Positions 40,042-49,250 are shown, counted from the first letter of the stretch. The stretch: DNA of 64,000 nt from Rhizobiaceae bacterium (GCA_016742175.1 JACVCH010000010.1:60371-124370); one strand, 5' to 3'. Program-made: numbers and translations. Notes: generated by a model from the letters alone, not told the origin.

Positions 40042-40284
40042 ATGAGCAAGCTGGAGATCAAGGCGCCGATGCCGGGCACGTTCTACCGCAAGCCGTCGCC
40101 CGACAGCCCCGCCTTCAAGTCGGATGGCGACGATGTCGCCGCCGGCGACGTGGTCGGGCTGATCGAGGTGATGAAGAGCTTTCACGAGGTGAAGGCCGAG
40201 GCCGCCGGCAAGGCGATCCGCTTCTTGCTCGAGGATTCCGATGCGATCATGGCCGGGCAGACCATCGCCGAGATCGACGGCTGA
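40042..40284 (+). CDS. Biotin carboxyl carrier-like protein
   Basis: An 80-residue biotinyl/lipoyl domain alone. The likely biotinylated residue is Lys45 in LIEVMKSFHEV, where housekeeping AccB has an AMKM-type site. The AccB-type N-terminal extension is missing, so this is a dedicated carrier for the adjacent carboxylase and not the main acetyl-CoA carboxylase subunit. It starts 12 bases after pxpA. Confidence 0.88.
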   Translation: MSKLEIKAPMPGTFYRKPSPDSPAFKSDGDDVAAGDVVGLIEVMKSFHEVKAEAAGKAIRFLLEDSDAIMAGQTIAEIDG

Positions 40285-40289
40285 CCGTC

Positions 40290-41678
40290 ATGGCGATCCG
40301 CTCCCTCCTGATTGCCAATCGCGGCGAGATCGCCGTGCGCATCGTGCGCGCCGCGCAGTCGCTCGGCATCCGCGCGGTGCAGGCGCACAGCGCGGCAGAC
40401 GCGGAATCGCTCGCCGTGCGCATGGCCGACGACAGTGTCCTGATCGGCCCGCCGCCTGCGGCGAAGTCCTATCTGAACATCGAGGCGATCATCGCCGCGG
40501 CGAAGGACAAGGGCATCGACGCCATCCATCCTGGCTACGGTTTTCTGGCCGAGAACGCCGATTTCGCGCAGGCCGTCGTCGATGCCGGCATGATCTTCGT
40601 CGGACCCGATGCGGCCGCGATCCGGCTTCTCGGCGACAAGGTCGCCGCGCGCAAGGTGGCGAAGGAGGCAGGCGTGCCGACCGTGCCGGGCAGCGACGGC
40701 CGTGTTGCCGACATGGACGAGGCGCGCGCGCTGGTCGAGGAGATCGGCTTTCCGGTCATGATCAAGGCGGCAGCCGGCGGCGGCGGGCGCGGCATTCGCA
40801 TCGTCGACAGTTTTGCCGAGTTCGAGAAGCAGTTCCCGCAGGCGGCTTCCGAGGCCGCCGCCGCGTTCGGTGATGGCGGGCTTTATATCGAGAAGGTCAT
40901 CACCAAGGCTCGCCATGTCGAGGTGCAGATCCTCGGCGACGGTACGGACGTCATCCATTGCTTCGAGCGCGAATGCTCGCTGCAGCGCCGCCGCCAGAAG
41001 GTCTGGGAGGAAGCACCCGCTTTCGGCCTGTCGCCCGAGATCCGCGAGAAGCTGACCGCAAGCGCCGTCGCGCTCGGAAAGCAGGTTGGCTACAAGGGTG
41101 CCGGCACGGTCGAATATCTCTACGACGGCGACACCCACGACTTCTATTTCATCGAGGTCAACACCCGCATCCAGGTCGAGCATCCGGTCACGGAGATGAT
41201 CACCGGCATCGACCTCGTTGCCGAGATGATCAAGATCGCTGGCGGCGCGCCGCTGTCGATCCGGCAGGAGGAGGTCGCGATCAGCGGCCATGCCATCGAA
41301 TGCCGCATCAATGCCGAGGACCCGGCCGCGAACTTCATGCCGAACCCCGGCACCGTCGACCGCCTTTCCGTGCCCGAAGGCGAGGGTATCCGGTTCGATA
41401 CGATGCTCTATGAGGGCTACACCGTCCCGCCCTTCTACGATTCCCTTCTCGGCAAGATGATCGTCCACGCGCCCGACCGCGCGTCGGCCATCGCGGCGAT
41501 GGGCGAGGCGCTGGCCAAGCTCGAAATCGGCGGCATCAGGACGACCGTGCCGCTCCACGCCGCGCTTGCGCAGAACGCAGACGTGCGCGTCGGCCGGTTC
41601 GATACGAAATGGCTGGAGCCCTGGCTCGCCGGAAATCCCTTGCGACCCGAAACGACCAAAGCGGAGCACGCTCAATGA
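40290..41678 (+). CDS. Biotin carboxylase (AccC-like)
   Basis: A 462-residue ATP-grasp enzyme that carboxylates biotin on the carrier protein. It shows SLLIANRGEIAVRIVRA, the glycine-rich IKAAAGGGGRGIRIV, the ECSLQRRRQKVWEEAP stretch and EVNTRIQVEHPVTEM. Length and motifs are complete, so it should be active. It starts 5 bases after the carrier gene and overlaps the next start by 4 bases (ATGA). Its placement in a pxp operon suggests a biotin- and ATP-dependent step on a lactam-like compound. Confidence 0.93.
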   Translation: MAIRSLLIANRGEIAVRIVRAAQSLGIRAVQAHSAADAESLAVRMADDSVLIGPPPAAKSYLNIEAIIAAAKDKGIDAIHPGYGFLAENADFAQAVVDAGMIFVGPDAAAIRLLGDKVAARKVAKEAGVPTVPGSDGRVADMDEARALVEEIGFPVMIKAAAGGGGRGIRIVDSFAEFEKQFPQAASEAAAAFGDGGLYIEKVITKARHVEVQILGDGTDVIHCFERECSLQRRRQKVWEEAPAFGLSPEIREKLTASAVALGKQVGYKGAGTVEYLYDGDTHDFYFIEVNTRIQVEHPVTEMITGIDLVAEMIKIAGGAPLSIRQEEVAISGHAIECRINAEDPAANFMPNPGTVDRLSVPEGEGIRFDTMLYEGYTVPPFYDSLLGKMIVHAPDRASAIAAMGEALAKLEIGGIRTTVPLHAALAQNADVRVGRFDTKWLEPWLAGNPLRPETTKAEHAQ

Positions 41679-42550
41679 AGACACGCTACACATTCGGCGG
41701 CGACGAGCATCTGTTCGTCGAGGTGGACGAGGAGATGTCCCTCGACGCCTTCTTCAAGAGCCTGTCGATGACGCGAATCATCGCCGAGCGCAAGATCGCC
41801 GGCGTCACCGAAATCTGCCCGGCCAATGCGTCCTTCCAGGTCAAGTTCGACCCCGACATCGTCGCGCCGCAAGCGCTGCTCGACGAGGTCAAGTCGATCG
41901 AGAGCCTTGCCGAGCATTCCGATCCGGTGATCGAGACGCGCATCATCGAGATTCCCGTCTTCTATCAGGACCCGTGGACGCACGAGACGCTGATGCGCTT
42001 TCGCGAGCGCCATCAGGACCCGCAGTCGAGCGACCTCGAATATGCCGCGCGCATCAACGGCTATGACAGCGTCGAGGCCTTCATCGGCGCGCATTCCGGC
42101 TCGCCCTGGTTCGTGTCGATGGTCGGCTTCGTCGCGGGGCTGCCGTTCATGTTCCAGATGGTCGAGCGCGAGCGGCAGATCCAGGTTCCGAAATATCTGC
42201 GCCCGCGCACCGATACGCCGAAGCTCACCGTCGGCTATGGCGGCTGTTTTTCGTGCATCTATTCGGTGCGCGGCGCCGGCGGTTACCAGATGTTCGGCAT
42301 CACGCCGATGCCGATCTTCGATCCGGACCAGAAGACGAGCTACCTCTCCGACTTCATGGTCTTCTTCCGGCCGGGCGACATCGTGAAGTTCAAGCCGATC
42401 GATCGGGCGGAATACGACCGTACGGTCGAGGCCGTCGCCAACAACAGTTTCCGGCCGAAGATCAGGGACGTCAGTTTCGACCTGCGCGCCTTCAACGCCG
42501 ACATTCGCGGCTACAACGCCAAGCTGGAGGGCATGATCAATGGCGGTTAA
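41675..42550 (+). CDS. Divergent PxpB/KipI-type carboxyltransferase domain protein
   Basis: A 291-residue protein of the allophanate hydrolase subunit 1/PxpB family, longer than the usual 220-240 residues. The N-terminal part (RYTFGGDEHLFVEVDEEMSL) and LRPRTDTPKL followed by GYQMFGITPMPIFDP keep the family layout. The usual GGxQTGIYP stretch is replaced by GYGGCFSCIYSVRGAGG, with two Cys. An extra segment of about 50 residues sits around 90-140. This divergence, plus the carboxylase neighbours, suggests a different substrate from 5-oxoproline. Confidence 0.85.
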   Translation: MKTRYTFGGDEHLFVEVDEEMSLDAFFKSLSMTRIIAERKIAGVTEICPANASFQVKFDPDIVAPQALLDEVKSIESLAEHSDPVIETRIIEIPVFYQDPWTHETLMRFRERHQDPQSSDLEYAARINGYDSVEAFIGAHSGSPWFVSMVGFVAGLPFMFQMVERERQIQVPKYLRPRTDTPKLTVGYGGCFSCIYSVRGAGGYQMFGITPMPIFDPDQKTSYLSDFMVFFRPGDIVKFKPIDRAEYDRTVEAVANNSFRPKIRDVSFDLRAFNADIRGYNAKLEGMINGG

Positions 42551-43511
42551 GGTCATCAATCCGGGCCTCCTGACCAGCGTTCAGGACCTTGGCCGGCCGG
42601 GCTATTTCCACCTCGGCATCCCGACTTCCGGCGCGATGGATTCCTATGCGATGCGCGCCGCGAACCTTCTCGTCGGCAATGACGAGGGCGCGGCGGGGCT
42701 CGAAGCCGTCTTCGTCGGGCCGAAGCTCGAATTCACGCAGGACAGCGTCGTCGCCATCACCGGCGCGGAGATGCCGGTTCGCGTCGACGGGCAGGAGCAT
42801 CCCGGCTGGAGCGCCATTCCCGTCAAGGCCGGGCAGACGCTCTCCTTCGACTATCTGAAATCCGGCGCGCGCATCTATATCGCGATCGCCGGCGGCATCG
42901 ACGTGCCCGTCGCGCTCGGCAGCCGCTCGACCTATCCGATCGGCGCGCTCGGCGGCTTCAAGGGCAGGGCCATCGCGGCCGGCGACGAGTTGCCGGTCGG
43001 CAAGGCAAGCAAGTCAGTGAACGGCGCGAGCGTGCCGGAAAATCTCCGCCGCAAATCGGCGATGCCGGTCGAACTGCGCATCGTCCCCGGTCTCTACGAC
43101 CACCGCGTCACCAAAAGCTCGCTCGATCGCTTTTTCGACGAGGAGTGGAAGGTCGCGCCCGAGGCAGACCGCATGGGCTACCGCTTCAAGGGCGGCACGC
43201 CGCTCGAATTCGTCGAGCGCGAACAGCCCTTCGGTGCGGGCTCCGATCCGTCCAACATCGTCGACAGTTGCTACCCCTACGGCTCCGTGCAGGTGCCGGG
43301 CGGCACCGAGCCGATCATCCTCCATCGCGACGCGGTGTCGGGCGGCGGCTACTTCATGATCGGAACGGTCATCTCGGCCGACATGGACCTGATCGGCCAG
43401 TTGCAGCCCAACACGCCGTCACGCTTCCGGCGCGTGACGATGGAAGACGCGATGCAGGCACGACACGAGGAGGCGGCGCGGCTCGACAGACTGCGCGCGC
43501 ATCTGGGTTAA
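42540..43511 (+). CDS. pxpC: Biotin-dependent carboxyltransferase family protein, PxpC-like
   Basis: A 323-residue protein of the KipA/PxpC (allophanate hydrolase subunit 2) family. The start MAVKVINPGLLTSVQDLGRP, FHLGIPTSGAMDSYAMRAAN and IAIAGGIDVPVALGSRST are characteristic. Its ATG overlaps the preceding gene by 11 bases, so the subunits are translationally coupled and probably form one complex. The stop overlaps the stop of the convergent GntR gene by 3-4 bases. Confidence 0.9.
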   Translation: MAVKVINPGLLTSVQDLGRPGYFHLGIPTSGAMDSYAMRAANLLVGNDEGAAGLEAVFVGPKLEFTQDSVVAITGAEMPVRVDGQEHPGWSAIPVKAGQTLSFDYLKSGARIYIAIAGGIDVPVALGSRSTYPIGALGGFKGRAIAAGDELPVGKASKSVNGASVPENLRRKSAMPVELRIVPGLYDHRVTKSSLDRFFDEEWKVAPEADRMGYRFKGGTPLEFVEREQPFGAGSDPSNIVDSCYPYGSVQVPGGTEPIILHRDAVSGGGYFMIGTVISADMDLIGQLQPNTPSRFRRVTMEDAMQARHEEAARLDRLRAHLG

Positions 43512-44521
43512 ATCGGGATCAGATAGGGCGCGATATGCCCGGGCTGCGGCAGCACGGCGACCAGCTTGAGTTGCGCGATCGTGCGGTCGCGCGACTTCGA
43601 CAGATGGCTTTCGAGCATCTCGGCCGCCGAAGCGGTCGAGCCGACGATGATGAGTTCGCCGATCATGCGGATTTCGCGGATGGCGAGCGCGTCGCCGAAG
43701 AGGCCGAGGCCGAAAAGGGCGTTCTGCGAGGCCTGCAGCGTCTTCATGTTGGCCGAGATGAGTTGGCGCAGATCCTCGTTGGGAGTGGACAGGATGGCCA
43801 GATCGACGAATTCATTGACGAGGCGGAACCAGGTGTCGGGCCGCACGAGCCGTCCTTCTGCCTCGGCCGCTGCCATCGACCGGCAAATGCGCTCCAGCGC
43901 GATCCGATCGATGAAAGGCGCGGCCGAGCGCAGCGCGGCGACTTCGAGGATGATGCGCAGCTCGAACTTGTTCTTGATCGATTGCGCCGTCAGCGGCGCC
44001 ACAAGCCAGCGCGAGGTCGAACTTTTGGTGACGAGCCCGCGCTCCTGCAGCCGCCCGAGCACGTCGCGGATGACGGTGCGGCTGACGTCGAAATGGGCGG
44101 CCAAATCGCTTTCCACGATGCGGAACTGGCCGAAGACGAGGCAGGCCGACACGTCGGCCTCGACCTGGTCGTGAATCCGTTTCCAGTTCGGCCGGTTGAG
44201 GGTTTCGTCATGCGCCTCATCGACGACCAGATGGATGGATTTCAAATCGCTGCGGATCGGCGCCGTGTCGTCGTCGGGCGGGCCGACGACATAGCCGCGC
44301 CCGTCGAAGCGGCGGATCGCGCCTTCCTCCTCGAGCAGGCCGAGCGCGCGCTTGACCGAGCTGCGCGAGATCTTCAGCCGCTCGGCGAGCGGGCCTTCGA
44401 GCAGCACCTGGCCCCGGTCCAGCCGGCCGGTTTCGATGTTCACGCGGATGGTGTCGGCCGCCGTCAAGAACAGCGGTGCCCGGCCTGGCGCCTTGGGGGG
44501 AATCATCTCGCTCCGGCTCAT
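43508..44521 (-). CDS. GntR-type regulator with two winged-helix domains
   Basis: A 337-residue regulator with two successive GntR-like winged helices: about 22-80 (LAERLKISRSSVKRALGLLE) and about 110-170 (LAAHFDVSRTVIRDVLGRLQ), followed by an FCD-like helical sensor domain (RIILEVAALRSAA onward). Most FadR-type proteins carry only one such domain. It diverges from the ABC transporter operon and is convergent with pxpC, so either cluster could be its target; GTATAC at 44793-44798 is a candidate binding site. Confidence 0.85.
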   Translation of the reverse strand: MSRSEMIPPKAPGRAPLFLTAADTIRVNIETGRLDRGQVLLEGPLAERLKISRSSVKRALGLLEEEGAIRRFDGRGYVVGPPDDDTAPIRSDLKSIHLVVDEAHDETLNRPNWKRIHDQVEADVSACLVFGQFRIVESDLAAHFDVSRTVIRDVLGRLQERGLVTKSSTSRWLVAPLTAQSIKNKFELRIILEVAALRSAAPFIDRIALERICRSMAAAEAEGRLVRPDTWFRLVNEFVDLAILSTPNEDLRQLISANMKTLQASQNALFGLGLFGDALAIREIRMIGELIIVGSTASAAEMLESHLSKSRDRTIAQLKLVAVLPQPGHIAPYLIPI

Positions 44522-44841
44522 CTCGATACGCCTCGCTTTTGGAGACAGTTGCGACCCGGTTCAATCGGGAAATTGGCTAACGTGATTTAGTAACGTACAC
44601 GAAGATCGTTTTTTGGGCGCATCCGGCCGGATTGCGCCCAACCGGTGAGCAGGCTGCAATTTGCCCGTGCAGTCTGGCGCGAACGCCTGCGCATCAGCGT
44701 ATGGTGGGGCTTCACGCGCTTGTGTGCCGGCATTTCCCGAACGTCAAAAAAACACGCTATCGGCTCTTGCGAGAGCCAATGTAGATGTGTTTGTATACAT
44801 AATCAATTTGGAAAGCGTGGGAACGCTCGGGGAGTTTGCCG
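44522..44841. promoter_or_regulatory. Divergent region with GntR-type operator before the ABC operon
   Basis: A 320-base gap between the GntR gene and the ABC operon; no gene is supported. GTATAC at 44793-44798, within TTTGTATACATAA, matches the TNGTATACNA core bound by FCD-type GntR regulators. A perfect 6-base hairpin GGCTCT-TGCG-AGAGCC lies at 44762-44777. Both are less than 80 bases before the first ABC start and are good candidates for control of the operon. Confidence 0.55.
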
Positions 44842-45915
44842 ATGCTGGCACTGAATTCGGTATCGCGGCGATATGGCGAGACGGTCGCGCTCGACCGGCT
44901 GAGCGTCGCCGTGCCGGCCGACAGCTACGTCTCCGTCCTCGGCGCGAGCGGCAGCGGCAAGACCACGCTCTTGCGCATCATCGCCGGCTTCGAGGAGCCG
45001 GATGCCGGCACCGTCACGCTCGACGACAAGCGCCTCGACGGCGTCCCCCCGCATCGCCGCGACATCGGCTTCGTCTTCCAGAACTTCGCGCTGTTTCCGC
45101 ATTTGAGCGTCGGCGACAACATCGCCTATGGCCTGCGCTACCGCGAACATGCGCCCGTCACGGACGCCGGCGAAGTCGCGCACCGCGTCAACGACATCAT
45201 CCGCCTCGTCGGCCTCGAAGGGCTCGCCTCGCGTAAGGTCTCGGCCATTTCCGGCGGCCAGCGCCAGCGCGTCGCGCTCGCCCGCACCCTCGTCACCGAG
45301 CCGCGCATCGTCCTTCTCGACGAGCCGCTCGGCGCGCTCGACGCGAACCTGCGCGAGCGCATGTGCGACGAGCTGCGCCACATCCGCCAGCGCCTGAAAG
45401 TCACGTTCCTGCATGTCACCGGCAGCGAGACGGAGGCGCTCTTGATGGGCGATATCGTCGCCGTCCTGTCGCGCGGCACGATCGCCCAGTTCGCGCCCGC
45501 TTCGACGCTCTTTTCCGAGCCGCGCAGCGCCGATGTCGCGCGCCATCTCAACGCCTACAACATTCTTTCCGGCAAGATGGAGGGCGGCCGGTTCCGCTCG
45601 CCCGCCGCCGCCTTCCCGCTGCCCGCGCCGTCCTCGGCGCGCGACGGCACGCCGGTCGAGGTCGCGCTGCGCTTCGACCGGATCAGCGTGCGCCCGGCCT
45701 CTTCCTCAGATGACGCGGCACTGCGCGCGCGGTTCATCACCAGCGAGTTCACCGGCTCGAGCGTCCTCTCCTTCTTCCGCACCGAGGACGGCCAGCTCGT
45801 GCAGGTCGTCTCGCATCTGTCCGGGCCGGTGCCCGAAACCTACGCCAAGGACGAGGTCTACAGCCTCGCCTTCGATCCGGCCGAGATCGTTCCGTTCTTC
45901 GAAAGGGCCGCCTGA
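44842..45915 (+). CDS. ABC transporter ATPase (PotA-like), first copy
   Basis: A 357-residue ATPase of the spermidine/putrescine/iron importer class. Walker A is GASGSGKTTLLR, the signature ISGGQRQRVALART and Walker B IVLLDEPLGALDAN; a TOBE-like domain makes up the last 110 residues. GGGGAG at 44829-44834 supports the ATG at 44842. The stop overlaps the first permease start by one base (TGATG). Confidence 0.93.
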   Translation: MLALNSVSRRYGETVALDRLSVAVPADSYVSVLGASGSGKTTLLRIIAGFEEPDAGTVTLDDKRLDGVPPHRRDIGFVFQNFALFPHLSVGDNIAYGLRYREHAPVTDAGEVAHRVNDIIRLVGLEGLASRKVSAISGGQRQRVALARTLVTEPRIVLLDEPLGALDANLRERMCDELRHIRQRLKVTFLHVTGSETEALLMGDIVAVLSRGTIAQFAPASTLFSEPRSADVARHLNAYNILSGKMEGGRFRSPAAAFPLPAPSSARDGTPVEVALRFDRISVRPASSSDDAALRARFITSEFTGSSVLSFFRTEDGQLVQVVSHLSGPVPETYAKDEVYSLAFDPAEIVPFFERAA

Positions 45916-46844
45916 TGGAAATCGCCGACAGCCGGCGCGCCGCGTCCGGTCTCGCCCAGAGCCAGGGCAGTTCCTCGCCGGCCGAGAAGCGCGAGCGCGA
46001 GGAGCGCCGCCGCGCGCTCTTCCTCGTCACGCCCGGCATCGCCTGGATGACGCTCTTCATGGTGCTGCCGCTGCTGATGGTCGTCTACGTCTCGTTCTGG
46101 ACGCAGACCACCTTCACCGTCGAGCCGACGCTCACCATCGAGAGCTGGCAGCGCTTCCTGTCCAGCTCGACCTACATTTCCGCCACCTGGACCACGGTGC
46201 GCATCTGGGCGATCGTGCTCGTCTCGACGCTTCTGATCGGCTATCCGGTCGCGCTCTTCATCGGCCTTTTCGTGCGCAACCAGACGCTGCAGACGGCGCT
46301 CCTCGTCATCTGCGTCATCCCGTTCTGGACCTCGTTCCTGATCCGCGTCATCGCCTGGCGGCCGATGCTCGGCACCGAGGGCGCGATCAACATGATCCTG
46401 ATCAATCTCGGCATCATCGACACGCCGCTGACGACGCTGCTCTTTTCCGAGTTCGCCGTCCTCGTCGGCATGACGCAGATCTACTGCGTCTTCATGGTCG
46501 GGCCGATCACCTTCATGCTGTCGCGCATCGACCCGTCGATCATCGAGGCCGCGCGCGATCTCGGCGCCGGCTTCTGGCGCATCTTCTTCAAGATCATCCT
46601 GCCGCTGTCGCTGCCCGGCGTCGTCGTCGGCGCGATCTTCGTCTCGGTCATGGTGCTCGGCGAATTCGCCACCGCCGCCTCGCTGTCGGGCCGCAAGGTC
46701 AATCTCCTCGGCAACATCATCGTCAGCCAGGTCGGCTCGCTCAAATGGGCCTTCGCCTCGGTCGCCGGCGTCATCCTGACCATCATCATCGCGGTCGTCA
46801 TCACGGTCATGCTGCGCGTGGTCAATCTCAGGAAGGAGATGTAG
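45915..46844 (+). CDS. ABC transporter permease (PotB-like)
   Basis: A 309-residue inner-membrane permease with six hydrophobic segments after a charged N-terminus. The ATPase-contact (EAA) loop is seen as IIEAARDLGAGFWRIFFKII. It belongs to the polyamine/thiamine/iron permease group. It is coupled to the ATPase gene upstream and is 4 bases from the second permease. Confidence 0.92.
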   Translation: MEIADSRRAASGLAQSQGSSSPAEKREREERRRALFLVTPGIAWMTLFMVLPLLMVVYVSFWTQTTFTVEPTLTIESWQRFLSSSTYISATWTTVRIWAIVLVSTLLIGYPVALFIGLFVRNQTLQTALLVICVIPFWTSFLIRVIAWRPMLGTEGAINMILINLGIIDTPLTTLLFSEFAVLVGMTQIYCVFMVGPITFMLSRIDPSIIEAARDLGAGFWRIFFKIILPLSLPGVVVGAIFVSVMVLGEFATAASLSGRKVNLLGNIIVSQVGSLKWAFASVAGVILTIIIAVVITVMLRVVNLRKEM

Positions 46845-46848
46845 GCCG

Positions 46849-47694
46849 ATGGAATCGCGCGTCCTGAAACCCGTCCTCGCGGTCTACTGCGCCGCCTTCA
46901 TCCTGTTCCTCTACGGACCGATGATCGTGCTCGCGATCCTCTCCTTCCAGGGCGCCGGCGGCGGGCCGCAGTTCCCGATCATCGAGTGGTCGACCTACTG
47001 GTACCAGCACCTCCTCGGCCTCACCCCGCCCGGCCGCATCACGCAGCTTCCCATCGGCGACGCCCTCCTGCGTTCGCTGACGCTCGCCTTCATGACGACG
47101 GTCGTCTCGACGGTGCTCGGCGTCATGACGGCGCAAGGCTTCCGCACCCGCTTCAAGGGCTCGGGCATCGTCTTCTACCTCGTCATCCTCGGCATGATCG
47201 TGCCGGGCGTGCTCGTCGGTCTCGGCATGGCGCTGTTCTCCAACATGGCCGGCGTGGCGCGCGCCTGGTGGGGCACGGCCTTCGTGCTCCACGTCGTCTA
47301 CACCTTCCCCTTCGCCTTCCTCGTCATGCTGGCGATCTTGAACCGCTTCGACCGCAGCGTGGAGGAAGCGTCGCTGTCGCTCGGCGTGTCGCCGGCGCAG
47401 ACATTCCGGCGCGTGACCTTCCCGATGATCTTCCCCGGCGTGCTCTCGGCGATGCTGTTCTCGTTCACGCTGTCCTATGACGAGTTCTCGCGCACACTCT
47501 TCACCTCGGGCCGCGAGCTGACGCTGCCGCTGACGATCTACGGCACGTTCTCGGTCGAGATCTATCCGAACATCTTCGCTTTCGGCGTCCTGACGACGCT
47601 GTTCTCCTTCACGCTGCTTGCCATCTACGCGCTCCTGATGCTCCGCGCCGTGCGCAAGGGCCAGGCCTTCAAGGGCCAGGAGGCGGAGGCATGA
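46849..47694 (+). CDS. ABC transporter permease (PotC-like)
   Basis: A 281-residue inner-membrane permease with six hydrophobic segments and the ATPase-contact loop SVEEASLSLGVSPAQTFRRV. It is the second half of the permease pair. The last codons overlap the start of the first SDR gene (ATGA), which ties the dehydrogenase to the transporter operon. Confidence 0.92.
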   Translation: MESRVLKPVLAVYCAAFILFLYGPMIVLAILSFQGAGGGPQFPIIEWSTYWYQHLLGLTPPGRITQLPIGDALLRSLTLAFMTTVVSTVLGVMTAQGFRTRFKGSGIVFYLVILGMIVPGVLVGLGMALFSNMAGVARAWWGTAFVLHVVYTFPFAFLVMLAILNRFDRSVEEASLSLGVSPAQTFRRVTFPMIFPGVLSAMLFSFTLSYDEFSRTLFTSGRELTLPLTIYGTFSVEIYPNIFAFGVLTTLFSFTLLAIYALLMLRAVRKGQAFKGQEAEA

Positions 47695-48428
47695 GCGGTA
47701 AGACCGCACTCGTCACCGGCGCCGGATCGGGCATCGGCGCGGGAATCGCAACGCGGCTCGCCGCCGAGGGCTATCGGGTCGCCGTCAATGACCTGAAGCC
47801 CGAGGCCTGTGCGAAGACCGTCGATGCGATCGCAAAGGCCGGGGGCACGGCCGAGGCATTTCCCGCTGACATCTCCGATCCGGCAGCCGTGACCGGACTG
47901 GTCGCCGACGTCACGTCGCGTCTCGGTCCGGTCGCGCTTCTCGTCAACAATGCCGGCCACGGCCATCAGGCCGCATTCCTCGACATCTCGCTCGCCGAGT
48001 TCGAGCGCATGTTCGCGGTCCATGTGCGCGGCACGTTCCTGATGTGCCAGGCGGTGCTGCCGGCGATGCTCGAAGCCGGCGAGGGTGTGATCGTCAACGT
48101 CGCCTCGCAGCTCGGACAGGTCGGCGGCGTCGAGCTCGTCCACTATGCGGGCGCCAAGGGCGCGATCATCGCGATGACCAAGTCGCTCGCCCGCGAGGTC
48201 GCCAAGAAGGGCGTGCGCGTCAACGCGATCGCGCCCGGCCCGATCAACACGCCGCTCGTCGAGGCGCTGTCGGACGACTGGAAGAGAGCCAAGGCTGCCC
48301 AACTCCCGCTCGGCCGGTTCGGCGAGACGCATGAGGTGGCCGGAGCCGTCGCCTTCCTCGCCTCGCCCGACGGCGCGCTGTTCGTCGGCCAGACGCTCGG
48401 GCCGAATTCCGGCGACGTGATGCTTTGA
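47691..48428 (+). CDS. Short-chain dehydrogenase/reductase, first
   Basis: A 245-residue NAD(P)-dependent oxidoreductase. The cofactor motif is VTGAGSGIGAGIA, then LVNNAGHGHQ and the catalytic Tyr and Lys in HYAGAKGAIIAM. Translational overlap with the permease gene shows it belongs to the import operon and probably acts on the imported compound or a product of it. The substrate is unknown. Confidence 0.9.
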   Translation: MSGKTALVTGAGSGIGAGIATRLAAEGYRVAVNDLKPEACAKTVDAIAKAGGTAEAFPADISDPAAVTGLVADVTSRLGPVALLVNNAGHGHQAAFLDISLAEFERMFAVHVRGTFLMCQAVLPAMLEAGEGVIVNVASQLGQVGGVELVHYAGAKGAIIAMTKSLAREVAKKGVRVNAIAPGPINTPLVEALSDDWKRAKAAQLPLGRFGETHEVAGAVAFLASPDGALFVGQTLGPNSGDVML

Positions 48429-48447
48429 GACCTCAGGAAAAATCCGC

Positions 48448-49218
48448 ATGACCAAGCCAGCCAGCCCGCGCACCATCCTCGTCACCGGAGGCGGCATCGG
48501 CATCGGCCGCGCCGCCGCGCTCGCATTCGCGCGTTCGGGCGATCATGTCGTGGTGACGGATATCCTCGAACGGGAAGGGCAGGCGGTCGCCGACGAGATC
48601 AAGGCGTCCGGCCGCTCGGCCGAATTCGTCCGGCTCGACGTGCGCTCGACCGACGAAGCCGAAGCGCTCGTCGCCCGCATCGATGCGAAGCGCGGCGGGG
48701 TCGACGTCATCGTCGCCAATGCCGGCATCGCGCACCGCGTCCCGCTCGCGGACCTCACCGACGCCAAGTGGGACGAAACCTTCGACATCGACCTGAAGGG
48801 CATGATCCGCGTCATCCGGCCCGCACTCCCATCGATGCGCGCGAAGAAATCCGGCGCCATCGTCTGCCTCTCCTCGATCATGGGCGTCGCCTATGGCTGG
48901 GACGAGCACGTCCACTATTCCGCCGCCAAATCCGGCGTCGTCGGTCTCGTGCGCGGCCTGGCCGTCGAACTGGCGGGGGAGGGCATCCGCGTCAACGGCG
49001 TCGCGCCCGGCTACATCCGCACCGCGCAGCTCCTGTCGGAAAAGCATTCGCTCGGGCCGGAGGGCGCCGAAAAGGCCGCCGCCTTCATCCCGATGGGCCG
49101 GCTCGGCGAGCCGGACGACATCGCCGACGTCATTCATTTTCTCGCTTCCTCCGCGGCACGCTACCTGACGGGTCAGGTGATCGCGGTTGATGGAGGCCTC
49201 CTGGTGGGGCGCTACTGA
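48448..49218 (+). CDS. Short-chain dehydrogenase/reductase, second
   Basis: A 256-residue NAD(P)-dependent oxidoreductase with VTGGGIGIGRAAA, VANAGIAHRVP, the catalytic Tyr and Lys in HYSAAKSGVV, and a C-terminal GQVIAVDGGLL. It follows the first SDR by 19 bases. The two are clearly different proteins, so they probably catalyse separate steps. Confidence 0.9.
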   Translation: MTKPASPRTILVTGGGIGIGRAAALAFARSGDHVVVTDILEREGQAVADEIKASGRSAEFVRLDVRSTDEAEALVARIDAKRGGVDVIVANAGIAHRVPLADLTDAKWDETFDIDLKGMIRVIRPALPSMRAKKSGAIVCLSSIMGVAYGWDEHVHYSAAKSGVVGLVRGLAVELAGEGIRVNGVAPGYIRTAQLLSEKHSLGPEGAEKAAAFIPMGRLGEPDDIADVIHFLASSAARYLTGQVIAVDGGLLVGRY

Positions 49219-49250
49219 AAATGGGCAATGAAAACAAAGGGAACAGTCAC

